Of a DNA stretch of 20,851 bases, positions 11,514 to 19,981 are shown piece after piece. Position 1 is the first letter of the stretch; each line of letters starts with the position of its first letter. The position numbers and the translations under genes were made by a program. The notes beneath the pieces were generated by a model. It ran no database searches, had not been told where the DNA came from, and saw only the letters and a list, made by a program, of their open reading frames with translations. Where the stretch lies: the IMG/VR virus record IMGVR_UViG_3300042924_003824, positions 1-20,851 of that record; one strand, 5' to 3'. This stretch comes from a virus.

Positions 11514-13957
11514 TATTCAATCCTCCAACCCGCTGAAGTTGCTGTAAGAGTGACTGATGAATTTTGCAAAGACAATGCAAAAGTTAAAGCTCCATCAATT
11601 GTCTCGCTTGCATTGGCGTCAAGTGTTGCTGTGCCTGTTCCAAGTAACTTGAAAACAAGCTCTAAGCCGTCATTTGATGCTACTGCTGGCAAGTTGATGG
11701 TTACCGCTGATGATCCATTGTTGATGTAGTATTTTCTCTTGATAACGCCTGTATAATCAACGCTACCAAGATTTAAAGGAAAAGATGATTCGGTGCTATA
11801 TGTTGGCCTTGATGCACTTGTGCCTGTTGCGGATATTTGACCCCCAACAATACTGATACCTGTTCCAGCTGTGTAGTAGGCTTTCACTGATGAAACTGAT
11901 GGAGCTTGATCAGTTTCAGATCCACCCATTGAATTTACAACTGATGCTGCTTTAGCTAGTGCATCAGTGTATTGAGTGATTGTTGTGGCAATTTGACCAG
12001 TTGTTATTGTGATCCCTGTTCCAGCACTAAAAGCATTTCTCGCAAGTGTATCTGAGAAATATTTGTTGGTTGTGCCTTCAGTTAAATTATCAGTGGTCTT
12101 TGTTGCCAAGCGTGTATCAAATGCTGAATTAACTCTTGTACTTGTATAATAAAGGTTAGTTGATCCTTCGCTTAAATTATCAGTTGTTTTTGTTGCAAGC
12201 CTATTATCAAAGCGGGTGTTAGTATAATAGAGATTGGTTGATCCTTCAGTTAAATTGTCAGTTGTTAATGTAACATTGCCAGCAATTGGAGAAACTGAAT
12301 TGACTGAATTGACCGCCCCTGCATTGGCTGAAACATAGCTTTTCATCGCCGCTACTGATGGAGCTTGATTGGTTTCAGTGCCTGATGTGCTATTAACAAC
12401 GGCGGCCGTTCTTGCTAGTGTATCGGTGAAGTATTTATTTGTTGATCCTTCTGAAACATCATCTGTATCAAGTGAAACTGTACCTGTTTGACCATTAACG
12501 GAAACAACGGCACCACTTACACCAAAGGCAACCCATGCACTGCCATCATAGATCCAAGATGATGAATCATCAGTTTGTATAGCAACATCGCCTTCTTGAG
12601 CAACTAAAGCGAGTCTAGCGGCTTCATCAGCTACTACATGCACATCAGTTATCGCTAAAGGTGGCAAGTGATTGGTTGGCACAAGTCCATTTGCATCAAG
12701 CTCGCAAATCCCATTGTTTGCACCTTTTTGAAGAGTGATTCTAGCATCAGCATCTGTGTCAGTGTATTGAGTGATGGTTGATGAAATTTGACCACTAGAA
12801 AGAGCAATCCCTGTGCCTGCTGTGTAGTAAGCTTTGACTGATGAAACTGAAGGAGCTTGATCAGTTTCAGACCCTGCCATTGAGTTTACAACTGATGCAC
12901 TTTTAGCAAGTGAATTTGTAAAATAAAGATTTGTTGAGCCTTGAGTTAAATTGTCAGTGGTCTTTGTTGCCAAGCGTGTATCAAATCTTGAATTTGTATA
13001 AAATAGATTTGTTGATCCTTCAGTTAAATCATCGCTTGAGGTTGGGATTGTTGGCTTGTTTCTGAGCTCACTATATGATCCACTAAACGAGGTTGATAAG
13101 CCGTTATTCAGATCATAAACATAACTATCAGAGTTTTGATATTGCACGACCGATCCACTATTAAATCCAGTGCGACCGACCAATACGACATTGCTTGTTA
13201 AGTTGGCTTGCAAAGCATTAACGCCGCTACATTCAGTCAAGATTGTCAATAGTGGAGACCCCGCCCCTGATCTTGATGAAGTGACAAATTGATTTCCCAA
13301 AGCGCAACGATCAAAATAAACGGTTGCTGTCACATTTGACGCAATGGAAATACCGCCAGCAAAAGAGCATTGCTCAAAAGTGATAAAGTTGGCGGTTGCA
13401 TTGTTGATTGTAACGGTACTATCAAAGATCACATTTTTAAAATAGTGTCTCCCTTGAGTACCATTGATTAAGAGTGCACCTTCAACATTGATATTATTCA
13501 TTCTAACTCGTGTTGTGCTTGCTCCTGATATGGTCAAGCCACGAGATACAAGCTCGCAAATATGAGCAGTTGTTGGATGTTGAGGCCCTATGATATCCAT
13601 TCCACTAGGTGCATCACTGATTGTCAATGTTGATCCACTATAAGACCCCGCTGACATATAAATGGCATAAGCTCCATTTCCTCCAGCAATTGCATCAACA
13701 ACGGTTTGAATGTCATTTACACCCTCATTCACATAATAGGAATTGGAATAGAGAGTCTTGCTTTGTACTGTATCAAGAGAGGTTTGATCAGCCTTAGCAT
13801 CTAAATCAGTTTGAAGAGCTGAAGTGAAATATTGACGATCAGCATTTGATCCAGCATCAATATTATCAGTTGTTAAGACAACAACGCCTGTCTCTCCATT
13901 CACTGAATCAACAGCACCACCACCACCACTCACAGGAGGTTTAATGATAATAGCCAT
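11513..13957 (-). CDS. Tail fibre protein with beta-helix and repeat shaft
   Basis: An 814-residue tail fibre. Residues 1-40 hold a Gly-rich stretch and VNGETGVVVLTTDNI, a common phage-fibre motif that recurs at about 486 and 555. Residues 75-290 look like a right-handed beta-helix (YAIYMSAGSYSGSTLTI, then repeated short turns), a fold often used for binding or cutting polysaccharide; no catalytic residues can be assigned. Residues 310-640 carry six DNLTEGSTNLYYTN-type repeats of the fibre shaft, interrupted by a W-x-YDG-x-AW segment (about 455-478). Residues 715-814 form a C-terminal beta domain ending TATSAGWRIE, typical of fibre tips. Long internal duplications are described separately. 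The ATG at 13957 follows AAAGG. It should mediate host recognition. Confidence 0.88.
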   Translation of the reverse strand: MAIIIKPPVSGGGGAVDSVNGETGVVVLTTDNIDAGSNADRQYFTSALQTDLDAKADQTSLDTVQSKTLYSNSYYVNEGVNDIQTVVDAIAGGNGAYAIYMSAGSYSGSTLTISDAPSGMDIIGPQHPTTAHICELVSRGLTISGASTTRVRMNNINVEGALLINGTQGRHYFKNVIFDSTVTINNATANFITFEQCSFAGGISIASNVTATVYFDRCALGNQFVTSSRSGAGSPLLTILTECSGVNALQANLTSNVVLVGRTGFNSGSVVQYQNSDSYVYDLNNGLSTSFSGSYSELRNKPTIPTSSDDLTEGSTNLFYTNSRFDTRLATKTTDNLTQGSTNLYFTNSLAKSASVVNSMAGSETDQAPSVSSVKAYYTAGTGIALSSGQISSTITQYTDTDADARITLQKGANNGICELDANGLVPTNHLPPLAITDVHVVADEAARLALVAQEGDVAIQTDDSSSWIYDGSAWVAFGVSGAVVSVNGQTGTVSLDTDDVSEGSTNKYFTDTLARTAAVVNSTSGTETNQAPSVAAMKSYVSANAGAVNSVNSVSPIAGNVTLTTDNLTEGSTNLYYTNTRFDNRLATKTTDNLSEGSTNLYYTSTRVNSAFDTRLATKTTDNLTEGTTNKYFSDTLARNAFSAGTGITITTGQIATTITQYTDALAKAASVVNSMGGSETDQAPSVSSVKAYYTAGTGISIVGGQISATGTSASRPTYSTESSFPLNLGSVDYTGVIKRKYYINNGSSAVTINLPAVASNDGLELVFKLLGTGTATLDANASETIDGALTFALSLQNSSVTLTATSAGWRIE
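11865..12913. repeat. Imperfect DNA duplications inside the fibre gene
   Basis: The segment at about 11865-11963 recurs at about 12815-12913 with most bases identical, and a more diverged third copy lies at about 12334-12425. In the protein they encode the NSMGGSETDQAPSVSSVKAY-type block at about 673-694, 357-377 and 520-541. Shorter repeats encode the DNLTEGSTN units. Such repeats can recombine and change fibre length or specificity. Confidence 0.7.
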
Positions 13958-13958
13958 G

Positions 13959-14339
13959 TTAAACAACCTTTCTATTGAATGCACAAATCAATTTTAGATC
14001 ATCACCACTTGCCCCTTTTTTATAGGCAATAGTTGTGATTGCACCGCCCTTTGTACCACCGCATTGAATATCAATAGCACCACCAGCCAAAACAAAAATT
14101 TCATTTGTTGTACTATCTGATGAAGTAGTACGAGCACGAAGTTTAAAGAAGGCTGTTGATGTTCCTGGATTATAGACGCTGATGTCACAAAAAGCGAGAT
14201 CTGCATCAAGTGCTGATCCTGTTGTGCTATCGATGAAATCGCTTGAGTTTAGATCAGTCCAATCAGTGGATGCGTTGGATGCTGTACTTTTGCAAGCGAT
14301 AAATTCGCCCGTTTGAATTTGGTATTGTAGACGGTTCAT
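13959..14339 (-). CDS. Small virion structural protein before the fibre gene
   Basis: A 126-residue, Ser/Thr/Gly/Ala-rich protein starting MNRLQYQIQTGEFIACKS. It contains alternating hydrophobic stretches (FFKLRARTTSS, EIFVLAGGAIDI, ITTIAYKKGAS) expected to form a beta sandwich. Three cysteines are present and no enzymatic motif. Its ATG overlaps the stop of the 53-residue gene by 4 bp, and its stop lies one base from the fibre start, so all three are coupled. The location between the tail-hub candidate and the fibre suggests a connector, fibre-attachment or decoration protein. No family is recognised. Confidence 0.72.
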   Translation of the reverse strand: MNRLQYQIQTGEFIACKSTASNASTDWTDLNSSDFIDSTTGSALDADLAFCDISVYNPGTSTAFFKLRARTTSSDSTTNEIFVLAGGAIDIQCGGTKGGAITTIAYKKGASGDDLKLICAFNRKVV

Positions 14340-14497
14340 TTTGCCTTCTTTATGATGATTGGTTGATCTTCGATGACAACGACTTTTTTAGTAGTCTTTT
14401 TATTGTCATCTTTTTGCTCTAAAATAGCAATTCTCTCTTCTAGCCTCTCGATGAGATCGGCAAGATATCGCATAGTTAATTGTGGTTTTTCACTCAT
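14336..14497 (-). CDS. 53-residue coiled-coil protein in the tail operon
   Basis: A short gene encoding MSEKPQLTMRYLADLIERLE, then ERIAILEQKDDNKKTTKKVV and a basic tail ending IIIKKAK. Residues 8-30 show a heptad pattern typical of a short coiled coil. The ATG at 14497 overlaps the end of the large tail-hub gene by 8 bp and follows AGGAG with eight bases of spacing. Its TGA overlaps the next ATG by 4 bp. These two overlaps and the ribosome-binding site make it a real gene despite its size. A fibre-attachment, oligomerisation or chaperone role is possible, but the sequence does not decide. No family is recognised. Confidence 0.75.
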   Translation of the reverse strand: MSEKPQLTMRYLADLIERLEERIAILEQKDDNKKTTKKVVVIEDQPIIIKKAK

Positions 14498-17117
14498 AGA
14501 TAAAACTCCTATCTATATAAGCTCTTTTAGTATGATGAGATTGAGCATTTAAGTATGTTGTAGGTTGGATGATGCCACCCGCTGACATACCATGAGTGGC
14601 TGTAAATGTGATTTGATTTCCGTTGATGGATGCAATGGTCTTTGTCAAGACGGTCGCTTCTGATCCTTGTAAAACATAATCAACGATATCGCCAACCTTA
14701 AAATAATTGATATCAGCATCTGAGTAAAAATCAGCCTCAATCTCAATTGTGGTTGTATTGATGATTGTAGCAATCTTTGCTGATGCATTCCAAGATGGAG
14801 AGGAATCGCCCAAATGAATTAGCTTCAATTCAGTGCCTTCTCCCATAAGATCGATGCTGATTGATTGCACCATAGCGATCTTATCTGATACTCCATAAGC
14901 ATCAGTATAACCCTTGAGAAATGCACTAGTGATTTTTAGATATGATCCAACATCTAAAGCAAGGCCTTTGCCTGTGCCAATAGAGAGATGCCACATTCTA
15001 ACGGCTTGACCATACAATCTGAAAAGCCTTGCATAGGTAGGCAAAAAGTTTTCTAAGAAATCGCTTGCATTTGTCCCGCCCAAAATATCGCTAGTGATGC
15101 CATATAAATCAAGCTCCATTGATTTCGTTTCACCAGCTAGTCGATTGATTGCATCATAATTATTTACGATTCTAGTGGTTGGCTCTTCTTGATGCATGTC
15201 ATATCTGAATTTGAATTGAGTTACGATATCTTCAAAGTTTGACCAATATGGAGGCTTGCTTGCTAGAAAATCGCTATCTGATAAAGCCGTTTGGTCTTCA
15301 TCAGCTTCATGTCCCAAGAGTACTAAAGAGATACGAGGATTAAAGCTATCTCTATTCATGACAATACATGCACCCATTGTCTTGAGCATTGGATCAAGTA
15401 TCTCTCTTAAAGTGAGCTCATCAGCTGGTAAAGAGAACATCCAATCAGTGATACCTGATGCACTATTCAAGCTCAAAAATGATTGCTCATCAATCATACT
15501 TGCATTTAGATTGCACCCCGTTAATTGAAGATCATAAGCTCCATTAATTGCACCACCTCCACCACTTTCAAGCAACTGTAAAATAACTTCACCCGCTGGT
15601 CGTCTAGTGATAATCATTCCCTTTGAAATCTCTATTGGAGAGCCTTCACCAAGCCAATCGCCAAAAGGTGGCAACCTTCTATTTTCTGAGATAGTCATAT
15701 CAAGATGCAAGAGATATGCACCGCCTAAATCTTCTTCATGTGTAGCTAGTGCATTAACTACATCTTCTCCAATTTTAATTTGTATTGCATAGAGATTGCC
15801 ATCTGCTTCTGTTGGCAAGCCTAAAGAGTCTTGAATTAAAATATAAGGTTCGTCTCTATCTCTCCAACCTAAAGCAAATCCTCGAATGTCATAGAGAGCT
15901 GGATCAGCACCACCAAAGGGAAATTCTGTCACCGTAAATTTTAAGCCTAAATCTGATTGATAAACTCTATCATCTGTCTTTTCTCTTATTGGAGCTAAAG
16001 AGCCTAAAAAGCTGATACCAAATGAATGAGCTTGTGGATCAAATGCAATATAAGGCAAAGGCACATCAAAGGCAAATTGCTCATTGCTTGCTTGTATGAG
16101 CAAATCAGAGTTATCGGAAAACACTAAAGCATCATCAAAGCCAAGAGTTTGAGATACTCTTAAAACATATCGTCCACTTCTCTTTAAAATAGCAAACGGA
16201 CCGCTAGGAAAAGTTGCACCATAATCATTGATCGTCTTGATGATCTCATCATGTGTTTTTAAGCCATTGCCTAAAGTTAATGGATACCATCCATAAGCTG
16301 AGAAATTCGGTACTCTAAAGACGAGAGGTGATAACTGATTTCTGATATCTCCATAATAGTGGACGCCTTGAGCCAATCTAGTTTTCTGAGTACCTGAAGA
16401 GACCTTATTGTCAAGCATGGCAGTTATAGGCAAGATTGAGATTGACACTGAATTTAAGCCTTCAATCGTTGGAGAGCTTTCTATGATACCTTGAAAAATG
16501 ATCTGATTGTCCCAAGTGTTGCCGTTCTGATCAACTGAGCAAGCATAGATTTTGGCTTGCCTACCTCTCCAAGATACCAATTCACTTGAAACTATAGGCG
16601 TATCAGTACCGCCCAAATATATCTGATGTTGTTGTCTAAATCCCAAGCGGTGAGTAGTCGTTATTGTATAGATGCCACCGCTCTCAGATTGGGAAGTACA
16701 ATAAAAGCTCTCTGATCCAATATGCAAGAGATGTGGATAAGTCACTGATGGATTGCTATCAACTACTAAATCAGGAGTATCATCAGACCTTAAAACATTT
16801 GCAACAAGTTGACCATTCCAAATCGAGCTTGATCTTGATAGACGGCTAAAAATGACATGTGGATCTATGCTTGATCCTCTCATTCTATCCATAGCCAAAG
16901 AGATTGAGATTGGCTGATATGTGGCAACTCCGCCGCTAGGTTCTATTTCCGCTTGATATGGAGTGATTGACTGAATGCAATCTAAATCAGTATATGAAAG
17001 ATCATAAAGGGATGATGCTGTGAATGGATTTGCTCCCATATAAAAGCGAGTCATTAAGCCTTGTATCTCCAAGCCAAAGACTCGATAACCTTGATCATCT
17101 TGCAATTTAAAAGCCAT
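14490..17117 (-). CDS. Large tail tip/hub protein candidate
   Basis: An 875-residue protein, the largest complete gene here. Its N-terminal third is beta-rich and contains VTYPHLLHIGSESFYCTSQS (about 125-144), then a TTHRLGFRQQHQI block. This resembles the xIGxE...RGxxGTxxxxH segment found in phage baseplate and tail-tip proteins. The middle part has repeated beta segments (for example LDNKVSSGTQKTRLAQGVHY), and the C-terminal part has hub-like motifs (TEGTELKLIHLG-type run near 775) and ends AYIDRSFIYE. No peptidase or lysozyme motif is seen. It lies downstream of the tape measure and two or three tail-tip genes and upstream of the fibre, the usual place for a central hub or host-recognition tip. 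AAGGAG precedes the ATG, which shares one base with the previous stop. Exact family unknown. Confidence 0.7.
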   Translation of the reverse strand: MAFKLQDDQGYRVFGLEIQGLMTRFYMGANPFTASSLYDLSYTDLDCIQSITPYQAEIEPSGGVATYQPISISLAMDRMRGSSIDPHVIFSRLSRSSSIWNGQLVANVLRSDDTPDLVVDSNPSVTYPHLLHIGSESFYCTSQSESGGIYTITTTHRLGFRQQHQIYLGGTDTPIVSSELVSWRGRQAKIYACSVDQNGNTWDNQIIFQGIIESSPTIEGLNSVSISILPITAMLDNKVSSGTQKTRLAQGVHYYGDIRNQLSPLVFRVPNFSAYGWYPLTLGNGLKTHDEIIKTINDYGATFPSGPFAILKRSGRYVLRVSQTLGFDDALVFSDNSDLLIQASNEQFAFDVPLPYIAFDPQAHSFGISFLGSLAPIREKTDDRVYQSDLGLKFTVTEFPFGGADPALYDIRGFALGWRDRDEPYILIQDSLGLPTEADGNLYAIQIKIGEDVVNALATHEEDLGGAYLLHLDMTISENRRLPPFGDWLGEGSPIEISKGMIITRRPAGEVILQLLESGGGGAINGAYDLQLTGCNLNASMIDEQSFLSLNSASGITDWMFSLPADELTLREILDPMLKTMGACIVMNRDSFNPRISLVLLGHEADEDQTALSDSDFLASKPPYWSNFEDIVTQFKFRYDMHQEEPTTRIVNNYDAINRLAGETKSMELDLYGITSDILGGTNASDFLENFLPTYARLFRLYGQAVRMWHLSIGTGKGLALDVGSYLKITSAFLKGYTDAYGVSDKIAMVQSISIDLMGEGTELKLIHLGDSSPSWNASAKIATIINTTTIEIEADFYSDADINYFKVGDIVDYVLQGSEATVLTKTIASINGNQITFTATHGMSAGGIIQPTTYLNAQSHHTKRAYIDRSFIYE

Positions 17118-17734
17118 TATACTTGCTCCTTGTAAAGCTCATAAGATCCTATCATATCTAACTTACAATCAACACAATCAATCTTCAAAGCAAGCAAATT
17201 GCCACGATATGTGCTAGGTAAATAAAGAGGCCTTGCGAAGTTGGTTTGAACTGATGATGTGCCTGTTGTATCAGATGAGCTTGAGACAATAGCTGACTTG
17301 AAATCAGCTAAAATAACAAGTTCTCCATTGGTATCAGACAAAACACAACCATTATCTATTATATCTTGAGTTGTGGTTGGATTTCTCACAAGTGAAACAG
17401 TAATTGATATAGGATCATCACTAGATGCATATCTGAAAACAAAGCCAATGTATTCGCAATTTTTTGATGACTGATGCAAGTGAATGTATGTTTGATTGCC
17501 CTTTGGGATATGTCTTAAATTGGTTATATTTGTAACTGCATGCGATTGGTTATAATTCCAAGAGGTTGGATTATCTCTTGATGTGTAGGCTATTGCTGAC
17601 TTTCTACCTTTGGCAAATGCTAGATGATTTAAAGCATTTGCTATTTGTGAGATTGTAGCACCAAGCACAGGCTGAGAGATTGAAACCTCTTGATCTAGTG
17701 GAGCTTGTCTAGTTGTTTGAGAGATAAAAGCCAT
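17117..17734 (-). CDS. Tail-tip structural protein, 205 aa
   Basis: A 205-residue protein starting MAFISQTTRQAPLDQEV. A short helical segment (ISQIANALNHLAFAKG, about 31-46) is followed by a beta-rich region with HLHQSSKNCEYIGFVFRYAS and many Ser/Thr. The last 60 residues contain three cysteines (CVDC near 184). It starts at the ATG at 17734, which shares one base with the stop of the previous gene (TGATG); the GTG at 17737 is an alternative. A G-run lies just upstream as a possible ribosome-binding site. Position between tape measure and hub suggests a distal-tail or tip adaptor protein. No family is recognised. Confidence 0.72.
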   Translation of the reverse strand: MAFISQTTRQAPLDQEVSISQPVLGATISQIANALNHLAFAKGRKSAIAYTSRDNPTSWNYNQSHAVTNITNLRHIPKGNQTYIHLHQSSKNCEYIGFVFRYASSDDPISITVSLVRNPTTTQDIIDNGCVLSDTNGELVILADFKSAIVSSSSDTTGTSSVQTNFARPLYLPSTYRGNLLALKIDCVDCKLDMIGSYELYKEQV

Positions 17735-18807
17735 CACGCCCCCCAAAGAGAAATAGATTGAATTGGAGATGATATTAAGGTTAGATCAAGTGGATCACCT
17801 GAGAGCAAGGGATTGATTCTAAGCGGTCTTAATCGATAGGTTAAATTGACTAAGAAAGCATCAAAACTTGAAGGATATTTAGTCAAGATTGAAATCCATT
17901 TGCCCGTCTCTCCAGCATCAACAACTATCTTATTTGACCATAGATAAAATTCATAATCATATGCTGATGGATTGATGACATATATGTTAATCACAAGGTT
18001 TAAATTCAATGTTATTGCACCTTCCCATTGTGGAAGATTGGGAGTCATGGCGATCAGATCTTGATAAGAGAAGGTCTTTTGAGGATGAATTGACCCGCCG
18101 TTAAATGTGTTGGTTGTGCCTCCATCTGCATTTACATCAATTGCTGATGCTGTAAATAACATGCGAGGCCTTTTTTGTAAAAGCCTTAAATTGCTCAAGA
18201 GTTGCCTACCTTTTGCAGACGATAAAGGCTTATCACTTATGAAGGCATCATCACCGATTGGATAGAAATAATCAGCGCCGTTCGGTTGATATACTGCACC
18301 ATCTGAAACTGATGATAAAGGCAATGCTTCAACGCAAATAGAATTTACTTGTAAATGCCCTTGTACGATCATTTGCACAAGCATGTATGAAGTTGAATTG
18401 CTGATGCTTGCGAATGTGATTGACCCTTGATAATAGGCCGTCGTGCTAGGAGTTAAATTAAGAGTTAATGTTGCATTGCTTGCTCCAGCCGTTATCGTAA
18501 CATAAACATTATTTGAGCCTGTGTGAGCTTGTGCATTAACTGTGATTTGAAAAGATTTGTGAGCGGTGCTTATAGTTGGGATCCTCCAATAACAAGCTAT
18601 TTTAGGATCTTGATTGCCTGGATTATAATACAAAATTCCATCATCAAACTTTTGCTCAATCATCACCCCTGCACCATAATGAGCATGAAGATAATTTTGC
18701 ATCTTTCCAAGATTGACAAGTGCATCAGCATCATTTGAAATCTCTTTACCTGAAACATAGAGAAATGGATCAAGCGAGACAATTGGATTTAGAATAGAGT
18801 TAGTCAT
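17734..18807 (-). CDS. Tail-tip structural protein, 357 aa
   Basis: A 357-residue protein starting MTNSILNPIVSLDPFLYVSG. It is rich in aliphatic and Ser/Thr/Asn residues in alternating pattern, for example TLTLNLTPSTTAYYQGSITF and NLNLVINIYVINPSAYDYEF, so it is probably built of beta sandwiches, perhaps carbohydrate-binding-like. No enzymatic motif or membrane segment is visible. I chose the ATG at 18807 because GGAG lies seven bases upstream and it overlaps the preceding gene by only 8 bp; an extension to 18855 would overlap by 56 bp. It lies two genes after the tape measure, where distal tail and tip proteins are usually encoded. Function beyond virion structure is unknown. Confidence 0.72.
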   Translation of the reverse strand: MTNSILNPIVSLDPFLYVSGKEISNDADALVNLGKMQNYLHAHYGAGVMIEQKFDDGILYYNPGNQDPKIACYWRIPTISTAHKSFQITVNAQAHTGSNNVYVTITAGASNATLTLNLTPSTTAYYQGSITFASISNSTSYMLVQMIVQGHLQVNSICVEALPLSSVSDGAVYQPNGADYFYPIGDDAFISDKPLSSAKGRQLLSNLRLLQKRPRMLFTASAIDVNADGGTTNTFNGGSIHPQKTFSYQDLIAMTPNLPQWEGAITLNLNLVINIYVINPSAYDYEFYLWSNKIVVDAGETGKWISILTKYPSSFDAFLVNLTYRLRPLRINPLLSGDPLDLTLISSPIQSISLWGA

Positions 18808-19981
18808 GCTCGATCTCCATAGTGATTGGTACTCTTCTTCTGATAACTCCATCATAAGCGAGATCTGCTGATATGTCGGTTATAGTGCCAACGATAACCC
18901 CTTGATCGCCGTTATTTTCACTTGTATGAGTGAGAGAATAAGCTGGATTTGATGAAGTGATATCATTCGTTATCCTTGCTAGTCTAGGATCTCCAACCCC
19001 TTGAATGAAATTGATCTTTGCTCCCTTGTAAAAGTAAGCTCCAAGAGTATCGCTAAAAAATCGATAATCATTCTGAATATCAGCATAAGCATCTAAATGG
19101 AAAGTCAATCGAGATTTAACATAATTGCCTATGAAGTTGGATGTAAAGCCACCACCTATCTTCCGTTGATATTCGCTAACTCGATCGTATGCTATATGAT
19201 GATCTTGAAATGGTCTTGATGGATATAAGACGCCTGGCATCACATGATCAGCGATCAATGCTTTTCTTCCATAAAGGCTGATCCATTGCTCATTTCCACT
19301 AAACCCAAGCCTATCTCTGAAATCTGTATCAACCCATGAGAATGATGGATTGGCAAAGCTTGACATTCTCACCACATGTCCATCATCTCGCAATATCCAT
19401 TGATGAGCTTGTGCAAAATAAAACTCATCTCTTGATTGTAGGCAATATTGACCATTGCCTGATCTGATCGATAAGAGAGAAACCATATCTTGAGCAAGTG
19501 GAAAATTCGGATATAAAAATGGAGATGCTACACCTGATTCGGTATAGCTGATTTTTCCATAGCTTGAATTGCCACTTTGCCAAAAAATCAAGTTGCCTCG
19601 TTGCCAGTCATTGGGAAACACAGCGGGCGATTCATACATTTCAAGATAATCATTATCTAACCCCCAAATCTCACCACCGCCCGCATTTGTGTTAATGTCC
19701 ATTGTATGCAATGGAGAGACGGCCCAATTTATACGATCTTGCTTATCAATGGAAATGGTCCATGTTGAGCCTGATATGTCAGCTTCTAAGTCATGTTTGA
19801 GAGAATAGCTTGAGCTCATCCCTTGACCGTTTAGAAACTGAATAGGATTATCAAACACGATCTGAGATGCTGATGGCAAGCTGATGTTTTGCCCTTCCGT
19901 TGTGTACAATGTGCTTGTGAAAGGTCTTGCATCAAAATCAGTCATCAATGCAAAATTAGGAGCAAATTCATTTCTAGGCAT
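18800..19981 (-). CDS. Tail protein encoded directly after the tape measure, 393 aa
   Basis: A 393-residue protein starting MPRNEFAPNFALMTDFDARP. It shows an N-terminal beta region (SYSLKHDLEADISGSTWTI, about 58-76), then Trp- and Tyr-rich stretches (WISLYGRKALIADHVMPG, about 236-253) and a C-terminal YDGVIRRRVPITMEIEHD. It is long for a typical distal-tail protein but occupies its usual place immediately after the tape measure, and its start overlaps the tape measure stop by 8 bp. It may form the tail terminator of the tip or a ring around it. No catalytic motif is visible, and I do not recognise a family. Confidence 0.7.
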   Translation of the reverse strand: MPRNEFAPNFALMTDFDARPFTSTLYTTEGQNISLPSASQIVFDNPIQFLNGQGMSSSYSLKHDLEADISGSTWTISIDKQDRINWAVSPLHTMDINTNAGGGEIWGLDNDYLEMYESPAVFPNDWQRGNLIFWQSGNSSYGKISYTESGVASPFLYPNFPLAQDMVSLLSIRSGNGQYCLQSRDEFYFAQAHQWILRDDGHVVRMSSFANPSFSWVDTDFRDRLGFSGNEQWISLYGRKALIADHVMPGVLYPSRPFQDHHIAYDRVSEYQRKIGGGFTSNFIGNYVKSRLTFHLDAYADIQNDYRFFSDTLGAYFYKGAKINFIQGVGDPRLARITNDITSSNPAYSLTHTSENNGDQGVIVGTITDISADLAYDGVIRRRVPITMEIEHD

